Source of the DNA: Channallabes apus | Taxonomy: Eukaryota; Chordata; Actinopteri; Siluriformes; Clariidae | Length of the DNA: 64,000 bases | Reading direction: 5' to 3' | Assembly: GCA_030522415.1 (NCBI GenBank) | Contig: CM060112.1 | Span: 14,943,727 to 15,007,726, forward strand | Part shown: positions 1 to 28,304 of the stretch, piece by piece | Layout of the letters: each line of letters starts with the position of its first letter | Position numbering within the stretch: the stretch's first letter is position 1 | The notes under the pieces: model-generated | Databases searched by the model: none | What the model saw: the letters and a program-made list of their open reading frames with translations, nothing else | Told to the model about the DNA's origin: nothing | Program-made: the position numbers and the translations under genes

Positions 1-639
1 CTGTCAAGGGGTTGGGTGGTAGGCATATTGATTTTTCATTCACCGTACCACAGAAAGTCTCTGGCTGTCTGACAAAGACACACCTATATGGGTCACAGAA
101 AAAGAACCCTGGGGCCCAGGCATTTTAATTAGGCGTTTGGCCAAACAGCAAGAAGTTTATGCAGCTGATGGTGTGTAGTTGAACCAGCAGGGAACTAAAG
201 AGTTTAGATGTACAATAACATCTGGAACCAGATATTCTTCATTGTGATACTCCTTTATTGTGTTTGACATATTTCTGTGAACTTTACACTTAAATAAGCT
301 ATTATTCCCAGAAGATATTACACTTGTGTCGTGAGTTAAGCAAAAAGGTGTTTTCTGATAAATGACCGCACTCAGTATCAGTGTGATGAGATACAGACTC
401 CAGTCATGGCATCTAAGTGCTACGGCTAGCATTTATCTCTGAAAGGGAGACAAGAGGGAGAATCAGTGAGTGACAGAAGCTTTAAACAGGTGAGAGAATG
501 ATCTGGATTGCTCCTTTCCCCCCCCACCCCTGAAAAACATCAGTTATTCCATCAGTGTGAACTGTACTATACTGTATCATGTAATTCTGACCTAATACAG
601 AAGACTGATATAAAAACCTGGTGGAGTGGTTTTTATAAG

Positions 640-745
640 GACATAGGGTTAAGGTTCTTGCCTAAGGGCCCAACAGCAAATGGGCTCAAACCCCTGACCC
701 TCTGAACAGCAACCCAGAGCCTCAACTGCCTGATCCCCCCTTGCC
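640..745 (-). mobile_element. degenerate tRNA-derived SINE fragment
   Basis: AAGGTTCTTGCCTAAGGGCC, then GGGCTCAAACCCCTGACC and CCCAGAGCCTCAACTG: reversed, this resembles the first half of the 42.57 kb family. Confidence 0.5.
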
Positions 746-1039
746 CAAGGGGCAACTTAGCTTACTGAAAATCTGTGACACTGTCTTTAAACATAATCCA
801 GAAATAAGTTACACTAAATATTTAGAGGTTCAGTTAGTAAAATCAAATATAGTAAAAAAATAAAAAAAAAACTTCCACAATAGTGGTATGAGAAGTTCTA
901 TTTTAACCAGTTTTGTACGTAATTGCAAATTTTATTTATTACAATAAACAATATGTTGTATACACGATGGAAACTTCATCAAATTGTTGACCATTTTTTT
1001 TTATTTTAGCAGCTCCCCATCTGTTTATTTGATGTATAA

Positions 1040-1205
1040 CAAATTTTATGCTAGCTGTCCTGGTGCAACATCCCCCATTTGTCTGTCTTAGTATTACTTG
1101 TACAACCCCTCAGTGGTCAGTTTCTCAGACTGAAAATCAAACCCAAGCCGTGACACTGTGAGCACCACATGCTGGTCACTAGGCCATCAGAGAACCGGCC
1201 ACTTG
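1040..1205 (-). mobile_element. possible degenerate SINE-like repeat
   Basis: Ends with TGACACTGTGAGCACCACAT and GGTCACTAGGCCATCAGAGA, which looks like a decayed reversed tRNA-like head (ACCACTAGACCA). Support is weak. Confidence 0.3.
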
Positions 1206-1239
1206 ACAATATTGATTTTAATTGCTAGTACGCTGTTTA

Positions 1240-1585
1240 CTGATGGTGGCCCATCTGTTACTACTTACAATGTGTCAGTCACCCTTCACCCCTGTTGTTC
1301 AGTGGACAGCTGAGTAGTTATTTGGGTGGTACACCATTCTCAGCACAATAGTGGCACTGATATGGACATGTTTTGCATTGGTACGAGTGTTGTGTCCGAG
1401 CAGTGCTGCTGTTATTTTCGGTCACCTTAATCCCAGGCCTCGAACAGTCCCCTAAAAAAAAAAATCCATCTTGCACGCCTGTGGTGAGAAACTGTCACTC
1501 ACAAAGACCTAAAAAACGATTGATGGAAAAAATGATCTATAAAAAACAGGGTTGGTATGTCTAATAAAGTGGCTAGTAAATCCCA
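1240..1585. mobile_element. non-autonomous DNA repeat remnant
   Basis: Contains GGCCCATCTGTTACTACTTA, GCAGTGCTGCTGTT and TGTCTAATAAAGTGGCTAGT, which I recognise as parts of a dispersed, partly palindromic repeat seen in many fish and frogs. The short open frame at 1373 inside it is not a gene. Confidence 0.45.
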
Positions 1586-2113
1586 ATAACACTACAACAC
1601 AGCTGCCAAGACAGACTGAGCTGGTCAAACTTATAACCAGGTGATAAGTTATGTTCCAGCTTCCTTATTAATAAATTGATCAGTAATTACTTGATATTTT
1701 TAAATTGCCTTTCTGTGGTGTTATTTTTTTTTTTAATTTAGAATAACTTTTATACTGTGTTGTAGATGTTATAGCAATTCAGAAACGGTTTCCGTTCTAC
1801 TGGCTTGGCCTGGTCGGTCTGTGTTTTGGCAGCTGCTCACACCAAGCTGAATTTTTCAACAGGATCCCTGATGCAATACCAGAAAAATACCACGACATTG
1901 ATATCATATCTTTTCACTGTTTGTATTTTGGTGTTTCCTCTGATTTGATGGATGAGGGATTATTTATTGTCATACATCCAGTGATGTACGTGAAAAACAT
2001 GAAGTTTAACTTCAAGGAAGATGTTACTTAAAAAAGTGTATATGAATTGGAAAATTGTACATTGGAAAATGATAACATACATAAAACTGTATTACACTTT
2101 TTCCATCACTCAC

Positions 2114-19815
<17,702 letters not shown>

Positions 19816-19826
<11 letters not shown>

Positions 19827-19881
19827 CCTCCAGTGTGATCAGTTCACTTTTCCACAAGTCAGTGCGCTTCACTAACAGAGC
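19816..19881 (-). CDS. iqca1: iqca1 exon with the start codon
   Basis: Only the last 11 nt are coding. The ATG is at 19826-19824 with A at -3, followed by TCACACAG and a GTACGA donor. The upstream boundary is a TTACTTGCTCAG acceptor. The ATG frame has a TGA five codons upstream, so no longer N-terminus is possible through this exon. The 66-nt exon is also open in another frame, but that frame hits a stop when joined to the next exon, so it was set aside. Confidence 0.85.
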
Positions 19882-19992
19882 CTGAGCAAGTAATCAAATG
19901 CGTGCGTTATTTGTTTCCAAATCCACTGAACAGCGAAACAGGAAACAGAAAAACACGAGTTCATGTCAGATTTAATTAAAGTAAGAACTTAC

Positions 19993-20110
19993 ATTAAAGC
20001 ATGATTACTCAAACAGCTGACTTTCTCCTTCCTCGCGCTGCGGGTAGTTTGCTCGACGCCTCGCGCCGCTACCATGGCGACGAGATCAAAGTCTGTTGAC
20101 TGTAACCGCG
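19993..20110 (-). other. iqca1: probable non-coding first exon and promoter of iqca1
   Basis: A GTAAGT donor at 19992 follows sequence without a usable start (its only ATG is followed by a stop after one codon). The short intron 19882-19992 then leads to the start-codon exon. The interval 20030-20130 is far richer in CpG (several CGCG) than its surroundings, as at fish CpG promoters. The 5' end of the exon is a guess; only the donor is well supported. Confidence 0.5.
20068..20081. promoter_or_regulatory. RFX X-box at the iqca1 promoter
   Basis: GCTACCATGGCGAC matches the palindromic RFX X-box GTTRCCATGGYRAC at 13 of 14 positions. It sits about 75 bp upstream of the first donor site of iqca1, inside the CpG-rich block. 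RFX factors drive ciliary genes and DRC11 is an axonemal protein, so position and gene identity agree. Confidence 0.65.
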
Positions 20111-20932
20111 CGCGCAGCTGGAGACGCGCTTAGCACAGAATGCGCTCAGCTACACAGAGCTGATAGAACACAGAACACAATACTCATTAAATTATGTACA
20201 GAAAAGGCGCCTTAATCAAAGATGCTATCTTTTAAGATATTTTCGGATCATCTTATCTTATCGACGGATAAAAAAAAAAAGCGAAAACGCGAAGTGGAGT
20301 TAAAGCGGTAATACTGTACTTCTGTCAGCAAGCTGTAAACCTGCGCAGGTCGTTTGCTCTTTGTATTCAAATGAACTACGAGGTTCTCAAGCCGACGCAA
20401 AAGAAACAGTATTACATATTTTTTTTCCCTCCACAATGGTTTGTTTTCCTGATTATCAAGCTCAATTTGTAACTTATTTGTCCATTTGCAGTTCTTGAGC
20501 TCTGCATGTACTTTCATACACGGTAGCAGGTGTAGTGCAACTTCACAGAAAACTTGCACATGCTCCTCTTTGCACGTGGACACATGTTGTTCACATAATG
20601 TAATGTGTTTATTTGAGTTCGTATATGTACAATTTCAGGGCATGAAATGTACTGCGGTTTCGAAGGTTCCCTATACCGTCACACATTTCTCATATAATCA
20701 CATGATCATATGTTAAGGCATGTGGGTTCATTCACATAAGGGAAGCCTAGCTGAAACTCATTTAGCATTGTTTGTCAGAATTCAACTTTTCCTGGGCCCC
20801 CTGCATGGAAATATGACTATTAATTAATTAATACCGATTACCACAATGCCACTTATTTCATCATTTAGAAAGCAAATTTAATAGCCTGGTATCCTCTGTG
20901 TACAACAGTTTAAACTAAGAGAATCAAAGTCA

Positions 20933-20936
<4 letters not shown>

Positions 20937-20970
<34 letters not shown>

Positions 20971-20972
20971 TA
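20937..20972. repeat. (ATA)n microsatellite
   Basis: About 11 AAT units. Confidence 0.95.
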
Positions 20973-21102
20973 TAGACACATTTGGATAATCCACATACTT
21001 GGATAGTTCCAAATATAGGTCGTGGGGACAGCTGGCATCTCAGAAATTTCATCAAAGTCAGGAATGTCTACCTAAATGGGGCCTGATAAATAGCTTAAAA
21101 AT

Positions 21103-21121
21103 GGGGGGGGGGGGGGGGGGG
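21103..21121. repeat. poly-G tract
   Basis: An uninterrupted G run of about 19 bases, rare in AT-rich sequence and a likely length-error site. Confidence 0.9.
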
Positions 21122-22328
21122 ATTATTTTCCTCCCTAACAATCTTTCATTTTGACATTTTTGAGCATACAGGACCCCTAACAGAAAACAAATGTGCTTCA
21201 AACATGTGTTCACCGGCCTGCTCCTGTTCACTGCACTTCTTTAGTCAAAAGTTTTCATCCTCATGATTTTTAGAGAAATGGCTTGTTATTGTTGTTCTCA
21301 ACCTATTTAATGGCATCTGTTTTTATTAAATAATCTGTGGGAACTGTTAAACTGGAAATTCCCTGTAGCAGGTCCTGAATCCGTCCACATGTGCATTTCC
21401 CCTGTTCGGCTGCAATTTGCTCCAAATGAACAGGAAATATGTCTGTATTGTTTGGTCAGGTGTTTCTTAATGCTGTGCATTTATTTACGCACTCAAGGTC
21501 TATTGATCCACCTCCTTCCTCATTAAAGAAAATGCTGGCACTGACTGAATGCATTTGGATCTGTGCTGATTGCTGAATGAAAAACCTTTTGGTTAAAGCC
21601 CAATTTTTGGACCTGATTTTCTATAGAGCATGATCTCAAAGGAATAATTGAAGCATGTGGAATAGGTTGTGGAATCTGAAACAGATTTGGTGTTGTGTCT
21701 AGGTTAAACCTAAAAAAAGTATAAAATAACTTTATTTGTGCTTTAACTTCACAGTTTGCTGCTTCCCCAACTGAAATTCACTCAATTGATTTTAGTTAGC
21801 TATATAGAACTCGCCATTTCTGTGTTTGCACCACAATATGCAGTGGCCTCGAGTCAGCATGCAACTTTAAATCAATAGACTTGGGGCCAGCTGAACACGT
21901 CTTGTTCAACAGCAACAGGTGAAATGCTCTTGTGCCTATATTAATCCTCTTGTCTAAAAGAGAATAAGCCACTGGCAAGAGGATATATGCTAAATTAAAC
22001 TCACAACAGGAAAAACTACAAAAACTGAGAAAAATCTCTTACCATTATTAATGGAACATAGTGCGGATTAAAGATTCTTACATCAAAATGCAGTGTTGAA
22101 TTAACAGCATAATCTTTTAGTTGTATAAAAACAAACATGTTGCATTGATTAAATGGATTAGTAGTTATATAAACACTGGTTTTAAGTTTATTAATCACTG
22201 GGGATTTTCTGAGCAAAATGATGGAGAGTATTGAACTGTAATACAGATGGAGTATTAACAAGATTGCTAAAAGTTGAAAGTTATAAATATATAACAACTC
22301 AAAACAAACAGTAAACATAAAAATATAA

Positions 22329-22640
22329 TGGCATAGTGGCTAGCAAGGTGGCCTCAAACCTCTATGGTCAAGAGTTCGATTCCTGCCTTGGGTCTGTATG
22401 CATGCAGTTTGCATGCTCTCCCTCTGTATGGTGGCTTTTGTCCGAGTACCCTGGTTCAATTCCACAGTACAAAGACATGCAGAGTAGTCTAGTTAGTGTT
22501 CCCAAATTGCCTGTAGTGTAAGTGAATGCGTGTGCGCCATGCAATGCATTGGAACCCCGTCCACGGTTTACCTTTCATTGTGCCCGAAGTCTTCCTGCAA
22601 CCCTGTTCAGGATAAGCAGTATAGAAAATGAATGAATGAG
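22329..22640 (+). mobile_element. V-SINE-type retroposon, old copy
   Basis: Diverged copy retaining GAGTTCGATTCCTG (box B), GCAGTTTGCATGCTCTCC and the ATAGAAAATGAATGAATG tail. Many substitutions and no clear target duplication. Located between iqca1 and ackr3. Confidence 0.8.
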
Positions 22641-23357
22641 TATGCATGATTAATAAAAAATATTTAGCACTGGGTTTTATTGTGCAGAGTTCTGCAAAGA
22701 CAAGAATTGTGAAGGGAGATAAGAAATCTGAATGAAAATAATCATATTTTTCAAACAACAATAACAATGATAATAATCAATCAAACAAGCAACCAATCAA
22801 TAAATAAAAACAATCACAACTATAAAAATATACAGTGAACAAGAATGGTGAAAACAAACTATTACATTCTATTTTAGCGGTTGTTTTTTTGGGTCATAAC
22901 CAATAAAATGAAATAGTAAATGTAGACATACTGTATACCCCAGATAGCTAATGTACCAACTTTTTAATCACAAAAATTTTATTCGAGCTCATACATCATT
23001 CATGTATCATGAAACACTTTGCTTACATAAAAAAAAAAGATAATGTTCAAAGAATTCAGCCTGTATTAATGAAAAGTAGGCTAGAAAAGTTTTATGCATC
23101 TAAGAGAGATCCAGGTGCTGGCATTTTTATTTTTAATGGAAATGGAATTCATGGTGATTGCGCCTGAAAGCTCTTTATGCCCTCCTTTTCCTTGTCGCAG
23201 CGCTCCTTGAACTGTATGAAGTGTTTATATTGGTGTGTAGGGAAATCCGACGTGTCGCACGTCCGTTCTCATTATTGTTCAGTTGAACAGAAACTCCAGT
23301 TTCTCCAGTTCAGTTCCTCGGTCGCGCGCGTGGGAGGCGTTCCTGCTCTCCTCCGCG

Positions 23358-23365
23358 TATATTAA
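23358..23365 (+). promoter_or_regulatory. TATA-like box of ackr3
   Basis: TATATTAA inside a CpG-rich block (23310-23380) and about 30 bp upstream of a CT-rich initiator tract (from about 23388). It precedes the non-coding exon that ends at a GTAAGG donor. Confidence 0.5.
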
Positions 23366-23389
23366 CGCGCACCAGTACGCGAGTCTATC

Positions 23390-23512
23390 CCCCTCTCCCT
23401 CTCTCTCTCTCTCTCTTACTCGCAGTGCCTTCTGTGCTTCAGCCAGACCTGTGACTCTGCAGGATTACGACACGAGCGGATCTGCGGAATCCCCGAGATC
23501 GATACCAATAAC
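23390..23512 (+). other. ackr3: ackr3 non-coding exon 1
   Basis: The sequence after the TATA-like box runs through a CT repeat into GATACCAATAAC followed by a GTAAGG donor at 23513. The matching acceptor TTTTGCATTACAG ends at 25966, 30 bp before the receptor ATG. ACKR3 genes usually have a non-coding first exon and one coding exon, which this reproduces. The 5' end is estimated. Confidence 0.6.
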
Positions 23513-23523
23513 GTAAGGACTGA

Positions 23524-23552
23524 GTTCTGTTTATCTGTTTATCTGTTTATCT
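23524..23552. repeat. short tandem repeat CTGTTTAT just after the ackr3 exon 1 donor
   Basis: Three to four 9-10-bp units within 40 bp of the donor site. Confidence 0.6.
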
Positions 23553-23818
23553 GCTCACTTCAGTGCGACTTTAAACGCTCGTGCTCGCTTCTAAGTCGAG
23601 ATTTCGAATTTTTGGCGGATGAAACTGTGCACGCGCAGATTCCGTCCCAGGGCGTGTATGTGGGGACGATGTTTTTGTATTTTTTATTTTTATTATTTAT
23701 TTATTAAAAAAAAAAAACATTTTAAACCTAACCCTATTCTACCCAATTCGGATTACCCTGTTTTGTGGGACAGTGTGCTCTGTAGCCTAGTGATTTCACT
23801 TTATTAGGAATAATGCAT

Positions 23819-23908
23819 TAGTGAGCTTTAGTGAAGTGTTTACACATTTTGTGAACTTTAGTAACCTGTTTACTCATTTGTCAAACTTTAGTAATCTGTA
23901 CACATTCA
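23819..23908. repeat. about 30-bp minisatellite, three units, in ackr3 intron 1
   Basis: Units built on GTGAACTTTAGTAACCTGTT then TACTCATTT occur three times in a row with substitutions. Confidence 0.65.
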
Positions 23909-24399
23909 GGTTAAAGGTACAACAGACTGTTTTTAAAATCAAGTTTTTAACATGTATTCTTTGGGGGTTGTATAACTGATGTCCTTAGATGTGTACTTAA
24001 CTTAACCTCCTCTGTTTTTCTGTACATCTTTTCTGCTGTGCAATATTGGGATGCTGTGATTTTTCATTCGTCATGCAGTGATAACAATATACATTAATTT
24101 TTGTAAGCATTTTTAACCTCTCATTTCTGTTTTCTTTTTATATATATAAAACATTAGGCAAAATTATTTGCAGTGCAAACTTGTTTTAAAATGTGTTACA
24201 TTTGCTCTGGTGCTGTTCCTTTCACGGTTCTGTCTTTTTCTTTCATTTTCATCCGGCATCTTAACCATGTCACTCCCATTCTAAATCTGAGTGCCTCTAA
24301 GGTCCACTTACCATTCCTTCCCCATGTGGAGCCGAATGCGTTAACTTGTTTAAGAGAAACAATGCAGAGTTTCAGTGAGCTTAAGGAGAGAGACTTAGA

Positions 24400-24440
24400 G
24401 TGAGAGAGAGACAGAGAGAGAGAGAGACAGACAGAGACAA
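24400..24440. repeat. (GA)n-rich tract in ackr3 intron 1
   Basis: GAGAGAGACAGAGAGAGAGA pattern. Confidence 0.85.
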
Positions 24441-24559
24441 GGGTGGGGAGGGGGATCGAGGCGAGAGTTGCTGTGTCCACACAGGGATCTCTTTGTGCCT
24501 CAAGGGCTGGGGGTTCAGGTAAGGGCACCCACTGTATCTGAGAAGTGTAAACACAACAG

Positions 24560-24810
24560 ATTTACAACAAGGTGGGTGGGGGAGCATTCATAGACCACCA
24601 TGTTTTATTGCACCTGATGAGCCAGGTCGGAGCTTGGCATTGCGCACATTGTCTCCCTCCACCGATAATTACAGAGGAGATCTATAAAGGCTACTGGCTC
24701 TGCTGCTGCTGCTGTGGTTCGGTGGGGTCGGTAGTCATGTCGCTGTGCATTAAGAGCAGCTGCATCTCCTCTCACATTTCTCTTAATGGCATTAAAGTTA
24801 AGTGCTAACA
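24560..24810. promoter_or_regulatory. candidate conserved non-coding segment in ackr3 intron 1
   Basis: Repeat-free, of even base composition, with a CTG run (24703-24714) and homeobox-like GATAATTACA and CATTAAAG motifs. Intronic enhancers are plausible for a developmental receptor, but no direct evidence exists here beyond the lack of repeats. Confidence 0.25.
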
Positions 24811-25996
24811 CAGTTTCTTGCTCAAAACAGCCGGCTGGTATGGAATGAGCCTAAACAAGCTTAAACAGATTATATCAGTCGATGGCGCTTCAGCTGTGCG
24901 CCACACACATACACTAGTCGTCCGTTTGGAAGCTATCACTTTGTTTTAAATTCTTTGTAAGTCACAGATTGAGGTGCCGTCTTGGTGAGGTTTAAGATTC
25001 GTGTCCTTAATGCACGTCATATAGGGTTTGAAAAACACTTTTTCCGCCTTTGCTCAGTTGCTGTTCATTATGAAACACTGTTAAAGACAGTGGAGTAGGT
25101 TTTATAATGAGGTGTGTTATAGAATATATTTTTCAGGATTCTGCTTTGCCTCATTCTCTGTCTGTCTTAAATTCAGTGCAGATCTCTTGCTGAACATTCC
25201 CATATCTAACACAATATTTCATTCTAACACTTTTTAGAAGTAGAGAACTCAGTTTTTTGTCACATTGCTCCTAAATATTAAGTGGACAGCTCTCTTTGGG
25301 TATGGATATCTGATATGTTTTCAACAATTCTGGTGTAAGGAATTTATTTATATCTAAGCTCCTGTGGAATTCATAGGCTGTAGATTTTTAGCTATAAAAC
25401 TGTCATAGTAGGCTTAGTTATAATCCAGTTAGCATCTTCTGTATGCATGAGTTTTGATCCTGTATTATTTGTGGAGCTATGCTGTTATCAGTTCTTTTAG
25501 TTTTTTCCTAATGGACTGTGCGTGATAGGGTTAATACTGATAAAGGTGTTAGAGAAGAGGGATCTCCTGCAATCTTGAGCATTCTTCCTGTCGGTTGCAT
25601 TTCGTTTGACGATTGCTTTCAGATGCATTAGGCTGAAAGTATCAGCCTTGATAATCCCCCTTTTTGATCCCTTTTGAGTGGCCGGCCTTGCTATTGATAG
25701 ATTACAAACAGCTCGGTAACCCTCCCTGTTCCTTGGAAATGGCTCCCTGTTATGTATAAAGCTAAAAAAATTCCTTCAAACCACATGAGGTGCTGCCCTC
25801 CGACACGGGACCCGGCATGTGTGAGATGTTTTAGGTTATACATGCTGTTCTTAAAAATAAACATTCTTTGTTGTGCATTTTTCTGACTTCCCAGTAATTT
25901 TTTGGAACTTGGTGTATATTCCTTGCCTGCCCTTCATAACTCACAAGTGGATGTTTTGCATTACAGGATCAAGAGTTCCTGGTGAGAAGAATCACC

Positions 25997-27094
25997 ATGA
26001 GTGTCAACATGAATGAACTGACGGACTTTCTGGACATGTTGAGAGATCAGAACTTCTCCTTCCTGGAGGAGAACGGCTCTCGAGTGGAGACGATGGTGTG
26101 CCAAAGTACCTTCAGCCAAAATGCCATGCTCTACTCCCTCTCCGTGCTCTACGTGTTCATCTTCATCATCGGCCTGGCCGCTAACACACTGGTGGTGTGG
26201 GTGAACATTCGCTCCAGCCGTGAGCGCCACGAGACACACTTGTACATCCTCAACCTGGCCATCGCTGACCTCTGTGTAGTGGCGACGTTGCCAATATCTA
26301 TCAGCTCACTTCTTCAGCATGGCCACTGGCCGTTCGGTGATGCCATGTGTAAGATCACACACCTCATATTCAGTGTCAACCTCTTCAGCAGCATCTTCTT
26401 TCTTACTTGCATGAGTGTGGACCGCTATCTCACAGTGGCTCGTTTCGGTGATTCCTCTGGACACAGCAAGAGAAAGTGGATAAGGCAGGTCATCTGTGTG
26501 GCCATATGGGTGTTGGCACTATTTGCCGCTCTGCCTGATACGTATTTTCTCCAGGCGGTCAAGTCCACGCACTCAGATTTAACCGTGTGCAAGTCAGTGT
26601 ACCCACCTGAGAAGGTGCATGAATGGACTGTAGGTGTCCAACTGAGTTTCATTGTTCTTGGTTTTGCCATTCCCTTCCCTGTTATTGCTGTTTTCTATGC
26701 CCTCCTGGCCAGGGCGATCAGCTCCTCGGCGGACGAGGAGCGCCGTGCAAGCCGACGCCTTGTCTTCACCTACATAGTGGTGTTTTTGGTGTGCTGGCTG
26801 CCCTACCATGGCACACTTCTTCTGGACACTCTGGCGCTCCTCAATGAGCTACCACTGAGTTGCACACTGGAGAATGCACTGTACGTGGCACTGCATGTAA
26901 CGCAGTGCCTGTCGCTGCTACACTGCTGCGTCAACCCAGTCGTGTACAACTTCATCAATCGCAACTACCGCTATGACCTCATGAAGGCCTTCATCTTTAA
27001 GTACTCCACCAAAAGCGGCCTGGCCAAGCTCATTGACGTGACTCGTGCTTCTGAGACTGAATACTCCGCTGTTGAGAGCCAGGGCCCTCTGTGA
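25997..27094 (+). CDS. ackr3: atypical chemokine receptor 3 (CXCR7)
   Basis: A 365-residue seven-transmembrane receptor. The family binds and internalises CXCL12 and CXCL11 through arrestin rather than G proteins, shaping gradients for migrating cells. N-glycosylation sites NFS (19) and NGS (26) lie before TM1 (about 45-69); TM2-TM7 fall near 81-104, 117-139, 164-182, 212-236, 255-280 and 293-318. Cysteines C35/C289 and C118/C198 fit the two extracellular disulfides. DRYLTVA replaces the classical DRYLAIV. CWLPY (266-270), NPVVY (313-317), NRNYRYDLMKAFIFKYS and the C-terminal SETEYSAVE are family signatures. The start is the ATG in ATCACCATGA; the frame is open five codons further up, but only from a GTG. 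Whether it is the a or b teleost paralogue cannot be told here. Its whole coding region lies in one exon. Confidence 0.97.
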   Translation: MSVNMNELTDFLDMLRDQNFSFLEENGSRVETMVCQSTFSQNAMLYSLSVLYVFIFIIGLAANTLVVWVNIRSSRERHETHLYILNLAIADLCVVATLPISISSLLQHGHWPFGDAMCKITHLIFSVNLFSSIFFLTCMSVDRYLTVARFGDSSGHSKRKWIRQVICVAIWVLALFAALPDTYFLQAVKSTHSDLTVCKSVYPPEKVHEWTVGVQLSFIVLGFAIPFPVIAVFYALLARAISSSADEERRASRRLVFTYIVVFLVCWLPYHGTLLLDTLALLNELPLSCTLENALYVALHVTQCLSLLHCCVNPVVYNFINRNYRYDLMKAFIFKYSTKSGLAKLIDVTRASETEYSAVESQGPL

Positions 27095-27830
27095 AGAAAT
27101 TGCTAACTGACTTAGCTGTAAACTCTGCTGACCCTCTATATTGGGTTGAGACACACATATGGGACTGTTCCAAAGAGAAAGATCTCTTCAACTGCATCTC
27201 CTGAAACTGCATATGCTTTGTAAGGGACTATAGAATATTGTATTTGTTCAGGATATACTGTACATCTGTATATACCGTAGAATCATATTATTATTTTTTT
27301 TTTTTTTACTTTTTTTTTTGGTAAATTCAAATAATTTTGAGAGATGTAATGACAGAAGCACTTGTACCGAGTTGAAGGGTAAGCCAGTAAGCTTGGGCTT
27401 TGACTGGTCAAGCGTATAAGGTTATAGGGGTCAGTCCAAATCTGCTCCCCCAGAAGAGACGCTCAGAGAACACACAAAGCCTCAGGGCCCTTTCTGACCT
27501 CGAGGCCGACCCCGTCTCCGTTTATCTGTACCTTACGACCACCTTCAGGCTGTCTATCGTGGCATCACAAGTGTTTAGCCAATGAACCAAGACAGAGTTA
27601 ATAAGGAGGGACACCAAAAAAGAGCCAAAGCATGGTGAGCAGAAGGGGACATGTCCAAATTCTCAGAAAGAGAAATGACCGAATTGCTTGGATGTGTTAT
27701 GGTATAAATCCAGCTATAGAAACCAGATATACTTTTTTTTAGATAGATGTATGCTTTGTAAATACTAAGGAATATTTATATATTCATCAGTGTGTATCTT
27801 CAGTGTTTTGAAGTTAAAATGTACTATTGA

Positions 27831-27836
27831 AATAAA
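27831..27836 (+). terminator. ackr3 polyadenylation signal
   Basis: AATAAA about 740 bp after the stop codon, followed 18-30 bp later by a T/GT-rich stretch (TGTGTTTGTTTC). The 3' UTR (27095 to about 27852) is AT-rich with a T run at 27293-27320, and stops just short of a V-SINE. Confidence 0.6.
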
Positions 27837-27922
27837 AAAGGAATTCTTAAAATTGCAAATGTGTTTGTTTCATTTTTATTCAAATAAATAAACAAAAATA
27901 AACAAATATATAATTGAATTAA

Positions 27923-28292
27923 GGCAGCACGGTGGTGTAGTGGTTAGCAGTGTCGCCTTGCACCTCCAGGGTCTGGGTTCGATTCCCCGGCCAGGCTCGA
28001 TTCCCGTCTCTGTGTGCATGGAGTTTGCATGTTCTCCCCGTGCTTGGTGGGTTTCCTCCGGGTACTCCGGTTTCCTCCCACAGTCCAAAGATATGCAGGT
28101 TAGGCTAATTGGCGTTCCCAAATTGCCCGTAGTGTGTGATTGGGTGTGTGAGTGTGTGTATGTGTGTGTGCCCTGCGATGGATTGGCACCCTGTCCAGGG
28201 TGTACCCCGCCTAGTGCCCGAAGTCTCCTGGGATAGGCTCCAGGTCCCTGAACACAGGATTAAGCGGTATAGAAGATGAATGAATGATTGAA
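27923..28292 (+). mobile_element. V-SINE-type retroposon, full length
   Basis: Begins GGCAGCACGGTGGTGTAG about 70 bp after the ackr3 poly(A) site and ends AGAAGATGAATGAATGATTGAA. A 12-bp duplication TAATTGAATTAA flanks it (27911-27922, 28293-28304). Member of the subfamily with the duplicated segment after box B. Confidence 0.92.
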
Positions 28293-28304
28293 TAATTGAA
28301 TTAA

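Larger units (their letters stand above)
1..2113. other. iqca1 intron, left edge
   Basis: No further iqca1 exon found on the minus strand. Apart from the repeats at 640-745, 1040-1205 and 1240-1585 I see nothing specific. Confidence 0.6.
20130..23300. other. intergenic region between iqca1 and ackr3
   Basis: Contains the (ATA)n and poly-G tracts and one old V-SINE. No exon found. Both promoters fire outward from this 3.2 kb. Confidence 0.6.

Noticed and set aside
157..432. 91-codon minus-strand open frame
   Set aside because: No recognisable domain, and it does not continue iqca1: phase and expected sequence do not fit.
20074..20133. Small plus-strand frame starting ACCATGG in the iqca1 promoter
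   Set aside because: Only 20 codons; its ATGG is the core of the X-box.
25982..25996. Extended ackr3 start at GTG (25982)
   Set aside because: Vertebrate genes start at ATG, and the ATG at 25997 has a strong context and the expected N-terminus.
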